A stretch of 64,000 nucleotides of DNA from Micromonosporaceae bacterium KJ-029 (GCA_005402585.1 BIFP01000068.1:434001-498000), one strand, 5' to 3'; shown: positions 8,222-16,959, counted from the stretch's first letter. Numbers and translations: made by a program. Notes: generated by a model not told the origin, from the letters alone.

Positions 8222-9220
8222 ATGGGACCGCGTCCCGTCCTGCTGAACCGGCGGATCGCCGGCATCGCATCGACCTCGATGGCCCTGGTGCTCGGCGTGG
8301 CCACGGTCGGCTTGCTGCCGGTCGCCACCACGACCGCGAGCCCAGCGGCTGCCGCCGTCGCCGACGAACATTGTGAGGACCCGACGGGCACTGCGGCCCG
8401 GGTCCGTGGTGACGCGGTCGTCAAGCACGATCCGAACGAGCTGACCATGGCCCAACTGCACCAGCGGGAGGCCGAGTTCGCCGACCTGTTGCAGGAGCGG
8501 GCCAAGCGGGTCGGGCAGCGCACGCTGAGCACCCAGGCCGCCGCGGCGTCGGTCACCATCCCGGTCGTGGTACACGTGATCCGGAGGGATACCACCCGGG
8601 CCGGCGGAAACATCCCCGACTCGATGATCCAGTCGCAGATCAACGTGCTGAACCAGTCGTTCAGCGGGGCGACGGGTGGTGCCGCCACCGCCTTCGCGTT
8701 CCAACTCCAGAGCATCAACCGGGTCACCAACACGGCGTGGTACCCGATCCGGCAGGGCACCTCGGCCGAGCGGCAGATGAAGACCCAGCTGCGCCAGGGC
8801 ACCAAGGGCACGCTCAACATCTACCTCGGCGAGCTGAGCAACGGGCTGCTCGGCTGGGCGACCTTCCCGCAGACCACGCTGAACGTGATGGATGGCGTGG
8901 TCGTGCTGAGCGAGTCGCTGCCCGGTGGCACCGCCACCAACTACAACCAGGGCGACACCGGCACCCACGAGGTGGGTCACTGGCTGAATCTCTACCACAC
9001 CTTCCAGGGCGGCTGCTCCGGTCAGGGCGACCAGGTCGCGGACACCCCGGCGGAGGCGTCGCCGGCCTACCAGTGCCCGACCGGCCGGGACACCTGCACC
9101 AGCCCGGGCCTCGACCCGATCACCAACTTCATGGACTACACCTACGACTCCTGCATGTACCAGTTCACGCCGGGTCAGGCGACCCGGATGATCAACGCCT
9201 GGAACACCTACCGCGCGTAG
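8222..9220 (+). CDS. Secreted M43-type (pappalysin-like) zinc metalloprotease
   Basis: The 332-residue preproprotein has a signal peptide (hydrophobic segment about residues 12-40, likely cut after an Ala-rich motif), a propeptide of about 60 residues with a helical HQREAEFADLLQERAKR segment, and a metzincin catalytic domain from about residue 105. The zinc motif is HEVGHWLNLYHTF at residues 249-261. It has the two HExxH histidines and third His in place, with Asn where most metzincins have Gly. A Met-turn follows as TNFMDYTYDSCMYQFT, and three Cys pairs are possible. GAGGTGGG lies before the ATG. Such enzymes (cytophagalysin branch) degrade extracellular proteins. The gene is monocistronic, with a hairpin at 9244-9278. 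Confidence 0.9.
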   Translation: MGPRPVLLNRRIAGIASTSMALVLGVATVGLLPVATTTASPAAAAVADEHCEDPTGTAARVRGDAVVKHDPNELTMAQLHQREAEFADLLQERAKRVGQRTLSTQAAAASVTIPVVVHVIRRDTTRAGGNIPDSMIQSQINVLNQSFSGATGGAATAFAFQLQSINRVTNTAWYPIRQGTSAERQMKTQLRQGTKGTLNIYLGELSNGLLGWATFPQTTLNVMDGVVVLSESLPGGTATNYNQGDTGTHEVGHWLNLYHTFQGGCSGQGDQVADTPAEASPAYQCPTGRDTCTSPGLDPITNFMDYTYDSCMYQFTPGQATRMINAWNTYRA

Positions 9221-9243
9221 TGCGAACAGGTCAGCGCGTACAC

Positions 9244-9278
9244 CCGGTGCCGGTCCCGTTCGGCGGGGCCGGCACCGG
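9244..9278. terminator. Hairpin between converging metalloprotease and PPOX genes
   Basis: CCGGTGCCGGTCCCG (9244-9258) pairs with CGGGGCCGGCACCGG (9264-9278), 15 bp with one G:U pair and a 5-nt loop. There is no T-tract. The position between convergent genes suggests bidirectional termination. Confidence 0.7.
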
Positions 9279-9289
9279 TGCGGGTCGGG

Positions 9290-9823
9290 TCAGGCCGCGC
9301 GAGCGTGCCGCCCCGGCAGGGCTCGCGGCACGCGGGCGGCCTCCGGGGTGGCGCCCGCCGGGTCGAGCCAGACCTGGACGGCCGGACCGCCCGCCCCCTC
9401 GCCCGAGCCGGCACCGGAGTGCCCATGACGGGCGAGCATCGCCACGTCGACCGTGAACTCGAACAGCCGCCAGTCGGCGTGCGGCGCGGCCCGCGACGCG
9501 AGCGCCAGGCGGGCCACCGTGGCCTCGTCGGTGACGGGCCGGGCTCGACCGGCGACGTACGCCTCGTCGTCGCTCTCCTCTGGCGGGAACGAGTGCAGTG
9601 CGTAGCGCCCGTCGCGTTCCAGGTCGCGCCGCTTCGGCGAGTCGATCACGAAGCAGAACAGACCATCGTCGGTGATCACCGGGGAGACCGGGTGCACCCG
9701 GGGCCCGCCGTCGGCGCGGACCGTGGCCAGGTAGCCGAAGCCCGGGCCGTACTGCTGCATGAGAAGGCGGATCCCGTTGGCGAGCTGGGGCTCGTCAGCG
9801 GCGAATTCGGACCAGGAAGCCAT
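9290..9823 (-). CDS. Pyridoxamine 5'-phosphate oxidase-family protein
   Basis: The 177-residue protein has the split-barrel flavin- or F420-binding fold. It starts with a helix (MASWSEFAADEPQLANGIRLLM), followed by the signature strands YLATVRADGGPRVHPVSPVITDDGLFCFV and the phosphate-site segment SPKRRDLERDGRYALHSFPPEESDDEAYVAGRA. This subgroup is typical for actinomycetes and often binds F420 or heme rather than FMN; the cofactor here is not proven. The gene diverges from dcd, and a LexA-like palindrome lies 13-28 bp upstream of its ATG. Confidence 0.82.
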   Translation of the reverse strand: MASWSEFAADEPQLANGIRLLMQQYGPGFGYLATVRADGGPRVHPVSPVITDDGLFCFVIDSPKRRDLERDGRYALHSFPPEESDDEAYVAGRARPVTDEATVARLALASRAAPHADWRLFEFTVDVAMLARHGHSGAGSGEGAGGPAVQVWLDPAGATPEAARVPRALPGRHARAA

Positions 9824-9835
9824 GCCGACATCCTA

Positions 9836-9851
9836 TCGAACATACGTTCTA
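9836..9851. promoter_or_regulatory. Putative LexA (SOS) box between PPOX gene and dcd
   Basis: The sequence TCGAACATACGTTCTA matches the actinobacterial SOS-box form TCGAAC-N4-GTTCGA in all but one outer position, with perfect GAAC-N4-GTTC core. It lies 13 bp upstream of the PPOX start and 51 bp upstream of the dcd start, so one site could control both divergent genes. Binding is inferred, not shown. Confidence 0.6.
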
Positions 9852-9902
9852 AGCAGGTAGTGCGACACGCAGGTGGCGCATACCGGCAGCTATGGTGTGG
9901 CG

Positions 9903-10481
9903 ATGCTGCTCTCCGACCGCGACCTGGTCTCCGAGATCAAGGCGGGCACCCTGGCACTGGAGCCGTTCGAGCCCACGCTGGTGCAGCCGTCCAGCATCGA
10001 TGTCCGCCTGGACAAGCTGTTCCGGGTCTTCAACAACCATCTCTACACCCACATCGACCCGGCGACCCGGCAGGACGACCTGACCTCGCCGGTCGAGGTG
10101 CCCGACGGCGAGCCCTTCGTGCTGCACCCGGGCGAGTTCGTGCTCGCCTCCACGCTGGAGGTCATCTCCCTCGGCGACCAGCTCGCCGGGCGGCTGGAAG
10201 GGAAGTCGTCGCTGGGCCGGCTGGGTCTGCTCACCCACTCCACCGCCGGCTTCATCGACCCCGGCTTCTCCGGCCACGTCACGCTGGAGCTGTCCAACGT
10301 GGCCAACCTGCCGATCACCCTCTGGCCCGGCATGAAGATCGGTCAGCTCTGCATCTTCCGGCTCTCCTCGCCCGCCGAGCACCCGTACGGCTCGGCCGTC
10401 TACGGCTCGCGCTACCAGGGCCAGCGCGGCCCGACACCGAGCCGTGCGTGGCAGAACTGGCGCACCTGGCCGACGCGCTGA
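9903..10481 (+). CDS. dcd: dCTP deaminase
   Basis: The 192-residue enzyme begins at ATG 9903 with the highly conserved MLLSDRDL start, so the upstream extension of the frame is ignored. Conserved active-site segments are [11 protein letters not shown], the [10 protein letters not shown] strand, [32 protein letters not shown] (catalytic Glu and nucleotide-site residues) and the C-terminal closing lid [13 protein letters not shown]. The enzyme deaminates dCTP for dUTP and dTMP supply; in actinobacteria close homologues also hydrolyse dUTP to dUMP (bifunctional form), which is likely but not certain here. A LexA-like site upstream suggests DNA-damage control. A strong hairpin directly follows the stop. 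Confidence 0.97.
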   Translation: MLLSDRDLVSEIKAGTLALEPFEPTLVQPSSIDVRLDKLFRVFNNHLYTHIDPATRQDDLTSPVEVPDGEPFVLHPGEFVLASTLEVISLGDQLAGRLEGKSSLGRLGLLTHSTAGFIDPGFSGHVTLELSNVANLPITLWPGMKIGQLCIFRLSSPAEHPYGSAVYGSRYQGQRGPTPSRAWQNWRTWPTR

Positions 10482-10482
10482 G

Positions 10483-10532
10483 GCGTACGACGGCGGGCCC
10501 GCTCCGCCGTGGGCGGGTCCGCCGTCGTACGC
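10483..10532. terminator. Hairpin between dcd and the NlpC/P60 gene
   Basis: GCGTACGACGGCGGGCCCGC (10483-10502) pairs with GCGGGTCCGCCGTCGTACGC (10513-10532): 20 bp with one mismatch-type G:U position and a 10-nt loop. It starts 1 bp after the dcd stop and faces the end of the convergent hydrolase gene. Confidence 0.85.
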
Positions 10533-10542
10533 GCAGCCGGGT

Positions 10543-11583
10543 TCAGCCGGGTCGGCCGAAACTGTGGATGGGGCTACTGTCCATCCGCTTCATCTTGACC
10601 GGCTGGCCCGCGCGGGAGGCGTGCACCACCCAGCCACCGCCGACGTTCATGCCGACGTGGTGCAGGTCCCGGTAGTAGAAGACCAGGTCACCGGGGCGCA
10701 ACTCGCTCCGGCTGACCGACGCGGTGACCTGGCGCTGCCGCGCCGCGTTGTGTGGCAGCGCCACCCCGGCCCGCGCCCACGCGGCCAGCATCAGCCCGGA
10801 GCAGTCGTACGCGTTCGGCCCCTCGGCACCCCACGAGTACGGCTTGCCGATCTGAGCGCAGGCGAAGGTGACCGCCTCCCCGGCCGCACCGCCCGGGTAG
10901 CTCGCCGGGCAGGGGGCCGGCCGCAACGTGCCGCCACCCCCGTTGCCGTACGCCCGCAGCCGCAGCCGTTGCAGCCGGTCGATCTCGGCGTCGATCTGCC
11001 GCCGCTTCGCCGCGAGTTGTGCCTCCGTCCGGGCCAGTTGGCCGATGGTCGCGTCCAGCCCGGCCTTGGCGGCGGCGAGTTCGTCGCGCAACGCACTGGC
11101 CTGCCGCACGTCCTCCTGCTGGTAGTGGGCGTAGCGGTCGAGCATGCCGAGCTGCTCGACGACCTCGCCGGGCGACCGACTGCCGAGTAGCGTGTTGACC
11201 GCCCGGACCGTCTCGCCCTTGTAGGCCCGCACGGCCAGCGCACCGACCCGGTCCATCGCCTCGTCCACCTGACGTTGCAGCGGCGCGATCCGGGTGGCCA
11301 GGGCGTCGGCCTGCCGCCGCTTCGCGGTCAGGTCCTGCCGGGTGGCGTTGTGCCGTTCGATGACGGGTTCGAGCCTGTTCCAGTCCTCGTCGATCTGGCG
11401 CTCGATATCGGCGACCGTGGGGTCGGCGTGTGCCGCCGTGGTGCCGCCGGTCAGGATCACGGCGGCGGTGGCCAGGACGGCGAGTGCGGTGGTGCAGCGG
11501 TACCAGCGGGAACGCGGCCGAGCCGTCGTCGGGCCGGGCATCGCCGGCCGGTGCGACGGTGGCCGCGGGGCATGGTGTGCCAC
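10543..11583 (-). CDS. Secreted NlpC/P60 (C40) peptidoglycan hydrolase, c-di-AMP riboswitch-controlled
   Basis: The 346-residue protein has a signal or anchor helix (about residues 28-52, ending near AHA), a long coiled-coil region (about 57-215) with many Arg/Ala/Gln heptads, and a C-terminal NlpC/P60 domain (about 228-346). The catalytic Cys is in AYDCSGLMLAAW, the His in YYRDLHHVGMNVGGGWVVHA, and the third polar residue follows. Such proteins cleave D-Glu-mDAP bonds; the coiled coil is typical of RipA/RipC-like autoinhibited enzymes of cell separation. The start GTG at 11583 has GGAG-type sites upstream. The 5' leader holds a c-di-AMP riboswitch (11607-11725). It is paralogous to the next gene upstream. 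Confidence 0.92.
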   Translation of the reverse strand: MAHHAPRPPSHRPAMPGPTTARPRSRWYRCTTALAVLATAAVILTGGTTAAHADPTVADIERQIDEDWNRLEPVIERHNATRQDLTAKRRQADALATRIAPLQRQVDEAMDRVGALAVRAYKGETVRAVNTLLGSRSPGEVVEQLGMLDRYAHYQQEDVRQASALRDELAAAKAGLDATIGQLARTEAQLAAKRRQIDAEIDRLQRLRLRAYGNGGGGTLRPAPCPASYPGGAAGEAVTFACAQIGKPYSWGAEGPNAYDCSGLMLAAWARAGVALPHNAARQRQVTASVSRSELRPGDLVFYYRDLHHVGMNVGGGWVVHASRAGQPVKMKRMDSSPIHSFGRPG

Positions 11584-11606
11584 CGGGCTCCGTACTCCTT
11601 CTTCCC

Positions 11607-11725
11607 ATACCGCCTACCGGGTTAGCTGACGGGTTCGGGCGGGAAGGGGACGCCCTACCGCGACCATCGCGGATTCACCCCGGGTACCTGGGTCCCCGGC
11701 TCGCTCGGATGCGACTCGGCGGTGT
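11607..11725 (-). promoter_or_regulatory. c-di-AMP riboswitch (ydaO/yuaA leader)
   Basis: On the minus strand the leader contains the ydaO hallmark blocks in order: a CCGGGGACCCAGGTACCCGG region, GGGTGAATCC, CCCTTCCCGCCCGAACC, and CCGTCAGCTAACCCGGTAGG near the 3' end. The outer P1 stem can form from ACACCGCC at the 5' end and GGCGGTAT at the 3' end. The same leader precedes resuscitation-promoting and NlpC/P60 genes in other actinobacteria, where c-di-AMP usually turns expression off. It ends about 24 nt before the start codon. The second NlpC/P60 gene (11916-12929) has no such leader. Confidence 0.92.
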
Positions 11726-11849
11726 CGGACCGTTACCGCCCCGGATGGGCGGACCTGCCAGCGGGCCGACGATTGACCAGCGTAGGGACGACCAGCGTCG
11801 ATACGCAACAGATCAGCACCGTCACTCTCGGTGCTTAAATCGGACAATG

Positions 11850-11884
11850 ACGAGGGCCCCGGTCACTTGACCGGGGGCCCTCGT
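11850..11884 (-). terminator. Terminator hairpin of the upstream NlpC/P60 gene
   Basis: ACGAGGGCCCCGGTC (11850-11864) pairs with GACCGGGGGCCCTCGT (11869-11884), with one bulged base and a 4-nt loop. It lies 32 bp after the stop of the NlpC/P60 gene and before the riboswitch of the next gene, so it separates the two units. Confidence 0.82.
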
Positions 11885-11915
11885 TCGTTCTTGCGCGACC
11901 GCTCAGCTCGGCCGG

Positions 11916-12929
11916 TCAGCCGGGTCTGCGGAAGCCGGCCACGGGCATGGTTGTGATGGGAGAGACGTTGACCGGCTTACCGGCCCGGGGTGCGTGCACC
12001 ATCTGGTTGTTGCCCAGATAGAGCCCGACATGGTGCAGATCGCTGAAGAAGAACACCAGGTCGCCCGGGCGCGCGTCGGCCCGGGAGATGGCCTTGCCCT
12101 CGTTCCACTGGGCGCCGGTGAAGTGGGTGAGATAGATGCCGGCCGACTTGTACGCGTACTGGGTGAGACCGGAGCAGTCGAACGAGTTCGGCCCGGTGGC
12201 GCCCCACACGTACGGCTTGCCGACCTGGGCGCAGGCCGTGCGGATGGCCGTCCGGGCGGCGTTGCTGACCACGCCGTTGATGGTCGGGCAGTTGGTCGTC
12301 TTGACCGTGGTCACCGGCAGCGAGCGTTCGAGCCGCTTGATCTCGGCGTCGATCTGCTTCTTCTTCGCCGCCAGCTCCTTCTCCTGCTTCTCCTGGGAAG
12401 CGATCAGGGTATCGAGCTTGGACTTCTGCGTGTCGTACTTCTTGCGGATCTTCATCACGCCCTCGATCTGCTGACGCTCGTGCGCCGCCAGCCGTTCGAG
12501 GAAGGCCATCTGCTCGCCGAGCAGGTCCGGCTTCGCGTTCAGCAGCACCGCGCCGAGTTCGTAGGACGGGCCAGTGATGTAGTACCGGGAGGCGAGATCG
12601 GCCACCCGGTTCATCGCCAGCTCGGTCTCCAGGGCCAGCGGCTCAATCTTCTTCTGCAGGTCGTCCGACTTCTTGCGGTTGACCTTGAGCTGGGCCCGCA
12701 CCTTGTTGTACTGCTCGATGGTGGGCTCCAGTTGCCGCCACTGCTTGTCGATCTGCGCCTCGATCTCGTCGACCGAGGGTTCGGCGTACGCGGGGGCGGC
12801 GAGCAGGCCGGCGCCGACCGCGGCGGCGGCGACCAGGACGACCAGGCGACGGGCGACCCTGCGCAGGCCACCTGCTCGGCTGGCACGTCCGGGCGCGTGA
12901 CGATGGAGGGGCATGGTTGCCACCGGCAC
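11916..12929 (-). CDS. Secreted NlpC/P60 (C40) peptidoglycan hydrolase
   Basis: The 337-residue paralogue of the neighbouring hydrolase has the same layout: an N-terminal basic segment and signal helix (about residues 27-49), a long Lys/Glu/Gln-rich coiled coil (about 52-205), and a C-terminal NlpC/P60 domain (about 218-337). The catalytic Cys is in NSFDCSGLTQYAYKS and the His is in FFSDLHHVGLYLGNNQMVHAP. The coiled-coil is richer in Lys than that of its paralogue. A GTG at 12929 follows AAAGGAG with a 3-nt gap; GTG 12923 and ATG 12914 are possible alternatives. No c-di-AMP leader is visible, so the pair probably differ in regulation. The expected role is cell-wall remodelling at division. 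Confidence 0.92.
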   Translation of the reverse strand: MPVATMPLHRHAPGRASRAGGLRRVARRLVVLVAAAAVGAGLLAAPAYAEPSVDEIEAQIDKQWRQLEPTIEQYNKVRAQLKVNRKKSDDLQKKIEPLALETELAMNRVADLASRYYITGPSYELGAVLLNAKPDLLGEQMAFLERLAAHERQQIEGVMKIRKKYDTQKSKLDTLIASQEKQEKELAAKKKQIDAEIKRLERSLPVTTVKTTNCPTINGVVSNAARTAIRTACAQVGKPYVWGATGPNSFDCSGLTQYAYKSAGIYLTHFTGAQWNEGKAISRADARPGDLVFFFSDLHHVGLYLGNNQMVHAPRAGKPVNVSPITTMPVAGFRRPG

Positions 12930-13123
12930 CGACTCCTTTGCAACCGACCACCGGGCGTCTCGCGAGCGGTAGGGGGCGAGACAGACGACCTACGGCGGCC
13001 GGTGCCCAACATTAGGGAAGGCGCCGCGCGGAATCAAGGCGACCATCGGCCCCTTCACCTTTGCGCGACCGCTCGCACACAAAGGGTGCCGACTATTCCG
13101 TTATAGTTACGTCCGCCAATGCG

Positions 13124-13166
13124 AAAAACGGGGGCGACGACACCGGTCACGGTGCCGCCGCCCCCG
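13124..13166 (-). terminator. Intrinsic terminator with U-tract after the Fe-S oxidoreductase gene
   Basis: In minus-strand RNA, CGGGGGCGGCGGCACCG pairs with CGGUGUCGUCGCCCCCG (17 bp, two G:U) and is followed by UUUUU. It is the only hairpin in the window with a clear U-tract, and its two G:U positions make it a much better hairpin on the minus strand than on the plus strand. Confidence 0.88.
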
Positions 13167-13181
13167 GCGTACGTCCGCTGG

Positions 13182-15389
13182 TCAGCCGGCGACCGGCTCG
13201 TCCTCCGCGGCGCCACGGGCCGGCTCGGGCTTGACCGAACGCAGCAGGACGCTGGCCACGTCGACCACCTCGACCTGCTCCCCGGCGTCCTTGCCGTTGA
13301 CCCCGTCGTTGAGCATGGTCGAGCAGAACGGGCAGCCGACGGCGACGGTTCTCGCGCCGGTGGACATGGCCTCCTCGACCCGGTCCACGTTGATCCGCTT
13401 GCCGATCCGCTCCTCCATCCACATCCGGGCGCCACCGGCGCCGCAGCAGAAGGAGCGCTCGCTGTTACGCGGCATCTCGATCAGACCACCGTCCGCGCCG
13501 CCGGCGATGGCGCTGCCCAGCACCTCACGCGGCGGAGTGAAGACCCGGTTGTGCCGGCCGAGGTAGCACGGGTCGTGGTAGGTCACGCCACCGTCGACCG
13601 GCTGCACCGGGGTGAGCTTGCCGGTGGCGACCAGGTGCGCCAGCAGTTGGGTGTGGTGCACCACCTCGAACTCTCCACCGAGCTGGCCGTACTCGTTGCC
13701 CAGGGTGTTGAAGCAGTGCGGGCAGGTCGCGACGATCTTGCGCTTGCTCTTGTCGCGGCCCTCGAACGCCTCGTTGAGGGTCTCGACGTTCTGCTGCGCG
13801 AGCATCTGGAAGACGAACTCGTTGCCGATCCGGCGGGCCGGGTCACCCGAGCAGGTCTCGCCCTCGCCGAGGATGGCGAACGAGACGCCCGCCTCGTTCA
13901 GCAGCGTGGCCACCGCCCGGGTGGTCTTCTTGGCCCGGTCCTCGAACGCGCCGGCGCAGCCCACCCAGAACAGGTACTCGAAGTCGTCGACCTCACCGAC
14001 CCGGGGAACCTCGAAGTCGAGTCCCTTGGTCCAGTCCTCGCGGGTGTTCTGCGGCGCACCCCAGGGGTTGCCCTTGTTCTCCAGGTTGCGCAGCATCACG
14101 CCGGCCTCGGACGGGAAGCTCGACTCGATCAGCACCTGGTAGCGGCGCATGTCGACGATGTGGTCGACGTGCTCGATGTCCACCGGGCACTGCTCCACAC
14201 AAGCGCCGCAGGTGGTGCACGACCAGAGCACGTCCGGGTCGATCACGCCGCCCGACTCGGCGTCGCCGATCAGCGGCTTCTCCGCCTCGGCGAGCGCCAA
14301 CACGTCGACGTGGGCGAGCTGGGCGGCGGTGGCCTTCTCCTCGCCGGTCAGGTCCTTGCCGCCGCCGGCCAGCAGGTAGGGCGCCTTGGCGTACGCGTGG
14401 TCGCGCAGGCTGAGCACCAGCAGCTTCGGCGACAGCGGCTTGCCGGTGTTCCAGGCCGGGCACTGCGACTGGCACCGCCCGCACTCGGTGCAGGTGCTGA
14501 AGTCCAGCAGGCCCTTCCAGGTGAACTGCTCGACGTGCGCGACACCGAACTGGTCCTTCTCGGGGTCGGCCTCCTCGAAGTCCAGCGGCTTGCCGTCGCT
14601 CATCATGGGCCGGAGCGCGCCGAGGCCGGAGCCGGCCGCACCCGGCTTCCGCTTGAAGAAGATGTTGGGGAACGCGAGGAAGCGGTGCCAGGCGACGCCC
14701 ATGGTCACGTTCAGCGAGATCACGATGAGCCAGGTCATCGAGATCGCGATCTTGATGAGGGCGGCGATGCTGACGCCGGTCTCCCAGCCCGGCAGCGCCG
14801 AACCGACCGCGTGGCTGAGCGGGGTGGCCCAGTGCGGGTACTCGAAGTGGTCGGTGGCCACCTTGAAGCCGCGGATCAGGAAGCCCATGATCAGCACGGC
14901 GAGGACGACCGCCTCGACGAAGTAGCCCTGCCACATGGTGGAGCCGGTGAAGCGCGACCTGCGGCCGGCCCGGTTCGGCCGGTTCGCCAGCCGGATCGCG
15001 ATCAGCACCACGATGCCGACGATGCCCAGGATGCCGATCCACTCGGTGACCAGGCCGTAGAGCGCCCAGCCGCCGATCAGCGGCAGCCCGCCGGTCGACG
15101 ACACCACCTCGAAGTACGCCTCGAGCACCAGCAGCGACAGCACGATGAAGCCGACCATCACGAACCAGTGGGCGGCGCCCACCACGCTCCAGCGGAGCAT
15201 CCGGGTGTGCCCGGCGGTCTCCGCGAGCATGGTCTTCGTGCGGCTGCCCTTGTCACCGAACCGGGACGGGTCGGGCTGACCCAGCCGGATCACGGCCACC
15301 ATCTTCATGACCGCGCGCACCGCAAGCCACACCGCCACGGCGGTGATGGCGGCCGCGAGGATCGTGGTGACGATCTGGACGCTGCCCAT
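13182..15389 (-). CDS. Membrane-bound Fe-S oxidoreductase with CCG domains (heterodisulfide-reductase-like)
   Basis: The 735-residue protein has about five N-terminal membrane helices (within residues 1-250, NarI-like), a soluble region with two 4Fe-4S motifs (CTECGRCQSQCP and CTTCGACVEQCP), and two Cys-rich CCG domains at the C-terminus (segments around CSGDPARR, CPHCFNTLGNEYG and CCGAGGARMWMEE). This is the usual arrangement of actinobacterial proteins related to HdrD/GlpC, which link cytoplasmic oxidation to membrane quinones. The donor is unknown. The gene is monocistronic with its own U-tract terminator. The start ATG at 15389 gives a conserved first helix. Confidence 0.88.
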   Translation of the reverse strand: MGSVQIVTTILAAAITAVAVWLAVRAVMKMVAVIRLGQPDPSRFGDKGSRTKTMLAETAGHTRMLRWSVVGAAHWFVMVGFIVLSLLVLEAYFEVVSSTGGLPLIGGWALYGLVTEWIGILGIVGIVVLIAIRLANRPNRAGRRSRFTGSTMWQGYFVEAVVLAVLIMGFLIRGFKVATDHFEYPHWATPLSHAVGSALPGWETGVSIAALIKIAISMTWLIVISLNVTMGVAWHRFLAFPNIFFKRKPGAAGSGLGALRPMMSDGKPLDFEEADPEKDQFGVAHVEQFTWKGLLDFSTCTECGRCQSQCPAWNTGKPLSPKLLVLSLRDHAYAKAPYLLAGGGKDLTGEEKATAAQLAHVDVLALAEAEKPLIGDAESGGVIDPDVLWSCTTCGACVEQCPVDIEHVDHIVDMRRYQVLIESSFPSEAGVMLRNLENKGNPWGAPQNTREDWTKGLDFEVPRVGEVDDFEYLFWVGCAGAFEDRAKKTTRAVATLLNEAGVSFAILGEGETCSGDPARRIGNEFVFQMLAQQNVETLNEAFEGRDKSKRKIVATCPHCFNTLGNEYGQLGGEFEVVHHTQLLAHLVATGKLTPVQPVDGGVTYHDPCYLGRHNRVFTPPREVLGSAIAGGADGGLIEMPRNSERSFCCGAGGARMWMEERIGKRINVDRVEEAMSTGARTVAVGCPFCSTMLNDGVNGKDAGEQVEVVDVASVLLRSVKPEPARGAAEDEPVAG

Positions 15390-15608
15390 CGAGTTGGCCT
15401 CCCGGTCTGCTGCCTGTCGAGCGGGCTCGGCGACCGGAGCCGGGTCAGGGTGCGATCTGCGGTGTCACCGCTGCCACACCCTCAACCTGACCGGTCGATG
15501 ACCTCCCCCACTCGGCCATGCAGTGCAGCCTACGCGCAAGGTTACTCATCGGTAACGTGAGTCTTCTCGCACCCGGGCCACGCCGCCCTGCGCACACCTT
15601 AGTGAGGT

Positions 15609-15635
15609 GGGCCCGGCCGGGACTCGGCCGGGCCC
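15609..15635 (-). terminator. Terminator hairpin downstream of crgA
   Basis: GGGCCCGGCCG (15609-15619) pairs with CGGCCGGGCCC (15625-15635) with a 5-nt loop, 37 bp after the crgA stop on the minus strand. No T-tract follows. Confidence 0.75.
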
Positions 15636-15672
15636 AGGTGGCTGCCGGGGCTCGTGGCAGTTGACCTGCGAG

Positions 15673-15936
15673 TCAGCGCCAGCGGGAGAGCAGGATCAGG
15701 GAGCCGACCATCGCGCCGAAGCCCACCGCCAGGTTCCAGTACCCCAGTTCCATGACTGGGTACTCCTGCTCGGAGAGGTAGTAGACCACCAGCCAGCCGA
15801 TGCCGAAGACGATCAGCGACACCGCCATGGCCGGCAGCCAGATCGGGCTGGGCTTGCGCGTCGCCGCGGTCGCCGTCGGGCGGACGTCCGTGGGCGGGGT
15901 GTACACCTTCTTCTTGCGGACCTGAGACTTGGGCAC
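15673..15936 (-). CDS. crgA: Cell division protein CrgA
   Basis: The 87-residue protein has the CrgA layout: a basic N-terminal tail MPKSQVRKKKVYTPP, a Thr/Ala linker, a first membrane helix (about residues 35-53), a short extracellular loop with the EQEYPVMELGYWN signature, and a second helix (about 65-83). CrgA recruits or regulates the septal peptidoglycan synthesis machinery and contacts FtsZ-, FtsI- and FtsQ-containing complexes in actinobacteria. It lies divergent to the DUF881-sortase unit, and a terminator hairpin follows. Confidence 0.96.
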   Translation of the reverse strand: MPKSQVRKKKVYTPPTDVRPTATAATRKPSPIWLPAMAVSLIVFGIGWLVVYYLSEQEYPVMELGYWNLAVGFGAMVGSLILLSRWR

Positions 15937-16158
15937 GACGCTCTCCAGAGGGGTTACGACCTCGTCCGGCCTGACAACCGGGCGCGAGGGCGACGGTCCA
16001 TGGCCAATAATGTTCGACAGCTAGCGTAGTCCGGAAGAGCCGTCCAATCCACGAATGGGGCCAGACCGCTGCCCGGCAGCCCCGGAAAGATGGCAGGACG
16101 GCCGTCGCTCCGGCCGCCTCGTGCGGGCGCCGGAGCAGGAGGACAGGGGGAACGGTTC

Positions 16159-16959
16159 GTGGAGTACACGTCCGGCGCGGCGTCGTGGCAGAAGGTGCTG
16201 CGACGGCTGGTCGCCGGGTTGCTGCCCCGCCGGCCGCGCCAGCGCCGGCCGGGCTGGTCGATCGGCGTACCGCTGATCGCCGCCGCGGCCGGTCTGCTCT
16301 TCACCACCACGGCGACCACGGCCGGCGGTACCGCCCTGCGCGAGGACCGGCGTCCCCAGCTCACCGAGCTCATCGAGGACCGCCGCGCCCAGGTGGCGAC
16401 CAACGAGGAGCGGGCCGCGACGCTGCGGCGGGAGGTCGAGAGCCGTACGGCTGATCTCGCCGGCTCCGACGGCCCGATCAGGGAACAGCAGGAACGGGCC
16501 GCCGCCACCCGTACCGCCGCCGGCTTCACCGCCCTCACCGGCTCTGGATTGACTGTCGAACTCAACGACGCGCCGCGGCTGAACAATCTGCCCGAAGGTG
16601 CCACCAACGACGACCTGGTCGTCCACCAGGGCGACGTCCAGGCGGTGGTGAACGCGCTGTGGGCCGGCGGAGCCGAGGCGATGTCAATCATGAACGTCCG
16701 CGTCCTGACGACCAGCGCGGTACGCTGCGTCGGTAACACCCTGCTGCTGCATGGGCGGGTGTACTCCCCACCGTTCAAGATCGTAGCAATTGGCGACCCC
16801 GCCGCTCTTCAGCAGGCCCTCGCCGCTTCTGAGGGAGTCCGGTTGTTCAAGAACGCCGTCGACAACTACCAGCTCGGCTACTCCGAGACTGTTTCCACCG
16901 TCACAGTCCCGGCGTTCGAGGACTCCACCACCCTGCGCTCGGCGACGGTGCCGCAGTGA
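16159..16959 (+). CDS. DUF881-family membrane protein
   Basis: The 266-residue protein begins at GTG 16159, which is preceded by GGGGGA with a 7-8 nt spacer; an ATG at 16090 is in frame but has no good ribosome site. A basic N-terminus and a membrane helix (about residues 32-55) are followed by a coiled-coil-like segment ([34 protein letters not shown]) and a DUF881 domain with [12 protein letters not shown], a [29 protein letters not shown] core and [18 protein letters not shown]. Function is not established; it is always near crgA and sortase in actinobacteria, which suggests a cell-envelope role. Its GTGA stop overlaps the sortase start. Confidence 0.88.
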   Translation: MEYTSGAASWQKVLRRLVAGLLPRRPRQRRPGWSIGVPLIAAAAGLLFTTTATTAGGTALREDRRPQLTELIEDRRAQVATNEERAATLRREVESRTADLAGSDGPIREQQERAAATRTAAGFTALTGSGLTVELNDAPRLNNLPEGATNDDLVVHQGDVQAVVNALWAGGAEAMSIMNVRVLTTSAVRCVGNTLLLHGRVYSPPFKIVAIGDPAALQQALAASEGVRLFKNAVDNYQLGYSETVSTVTVPAFEDSTTLRSATVPQ

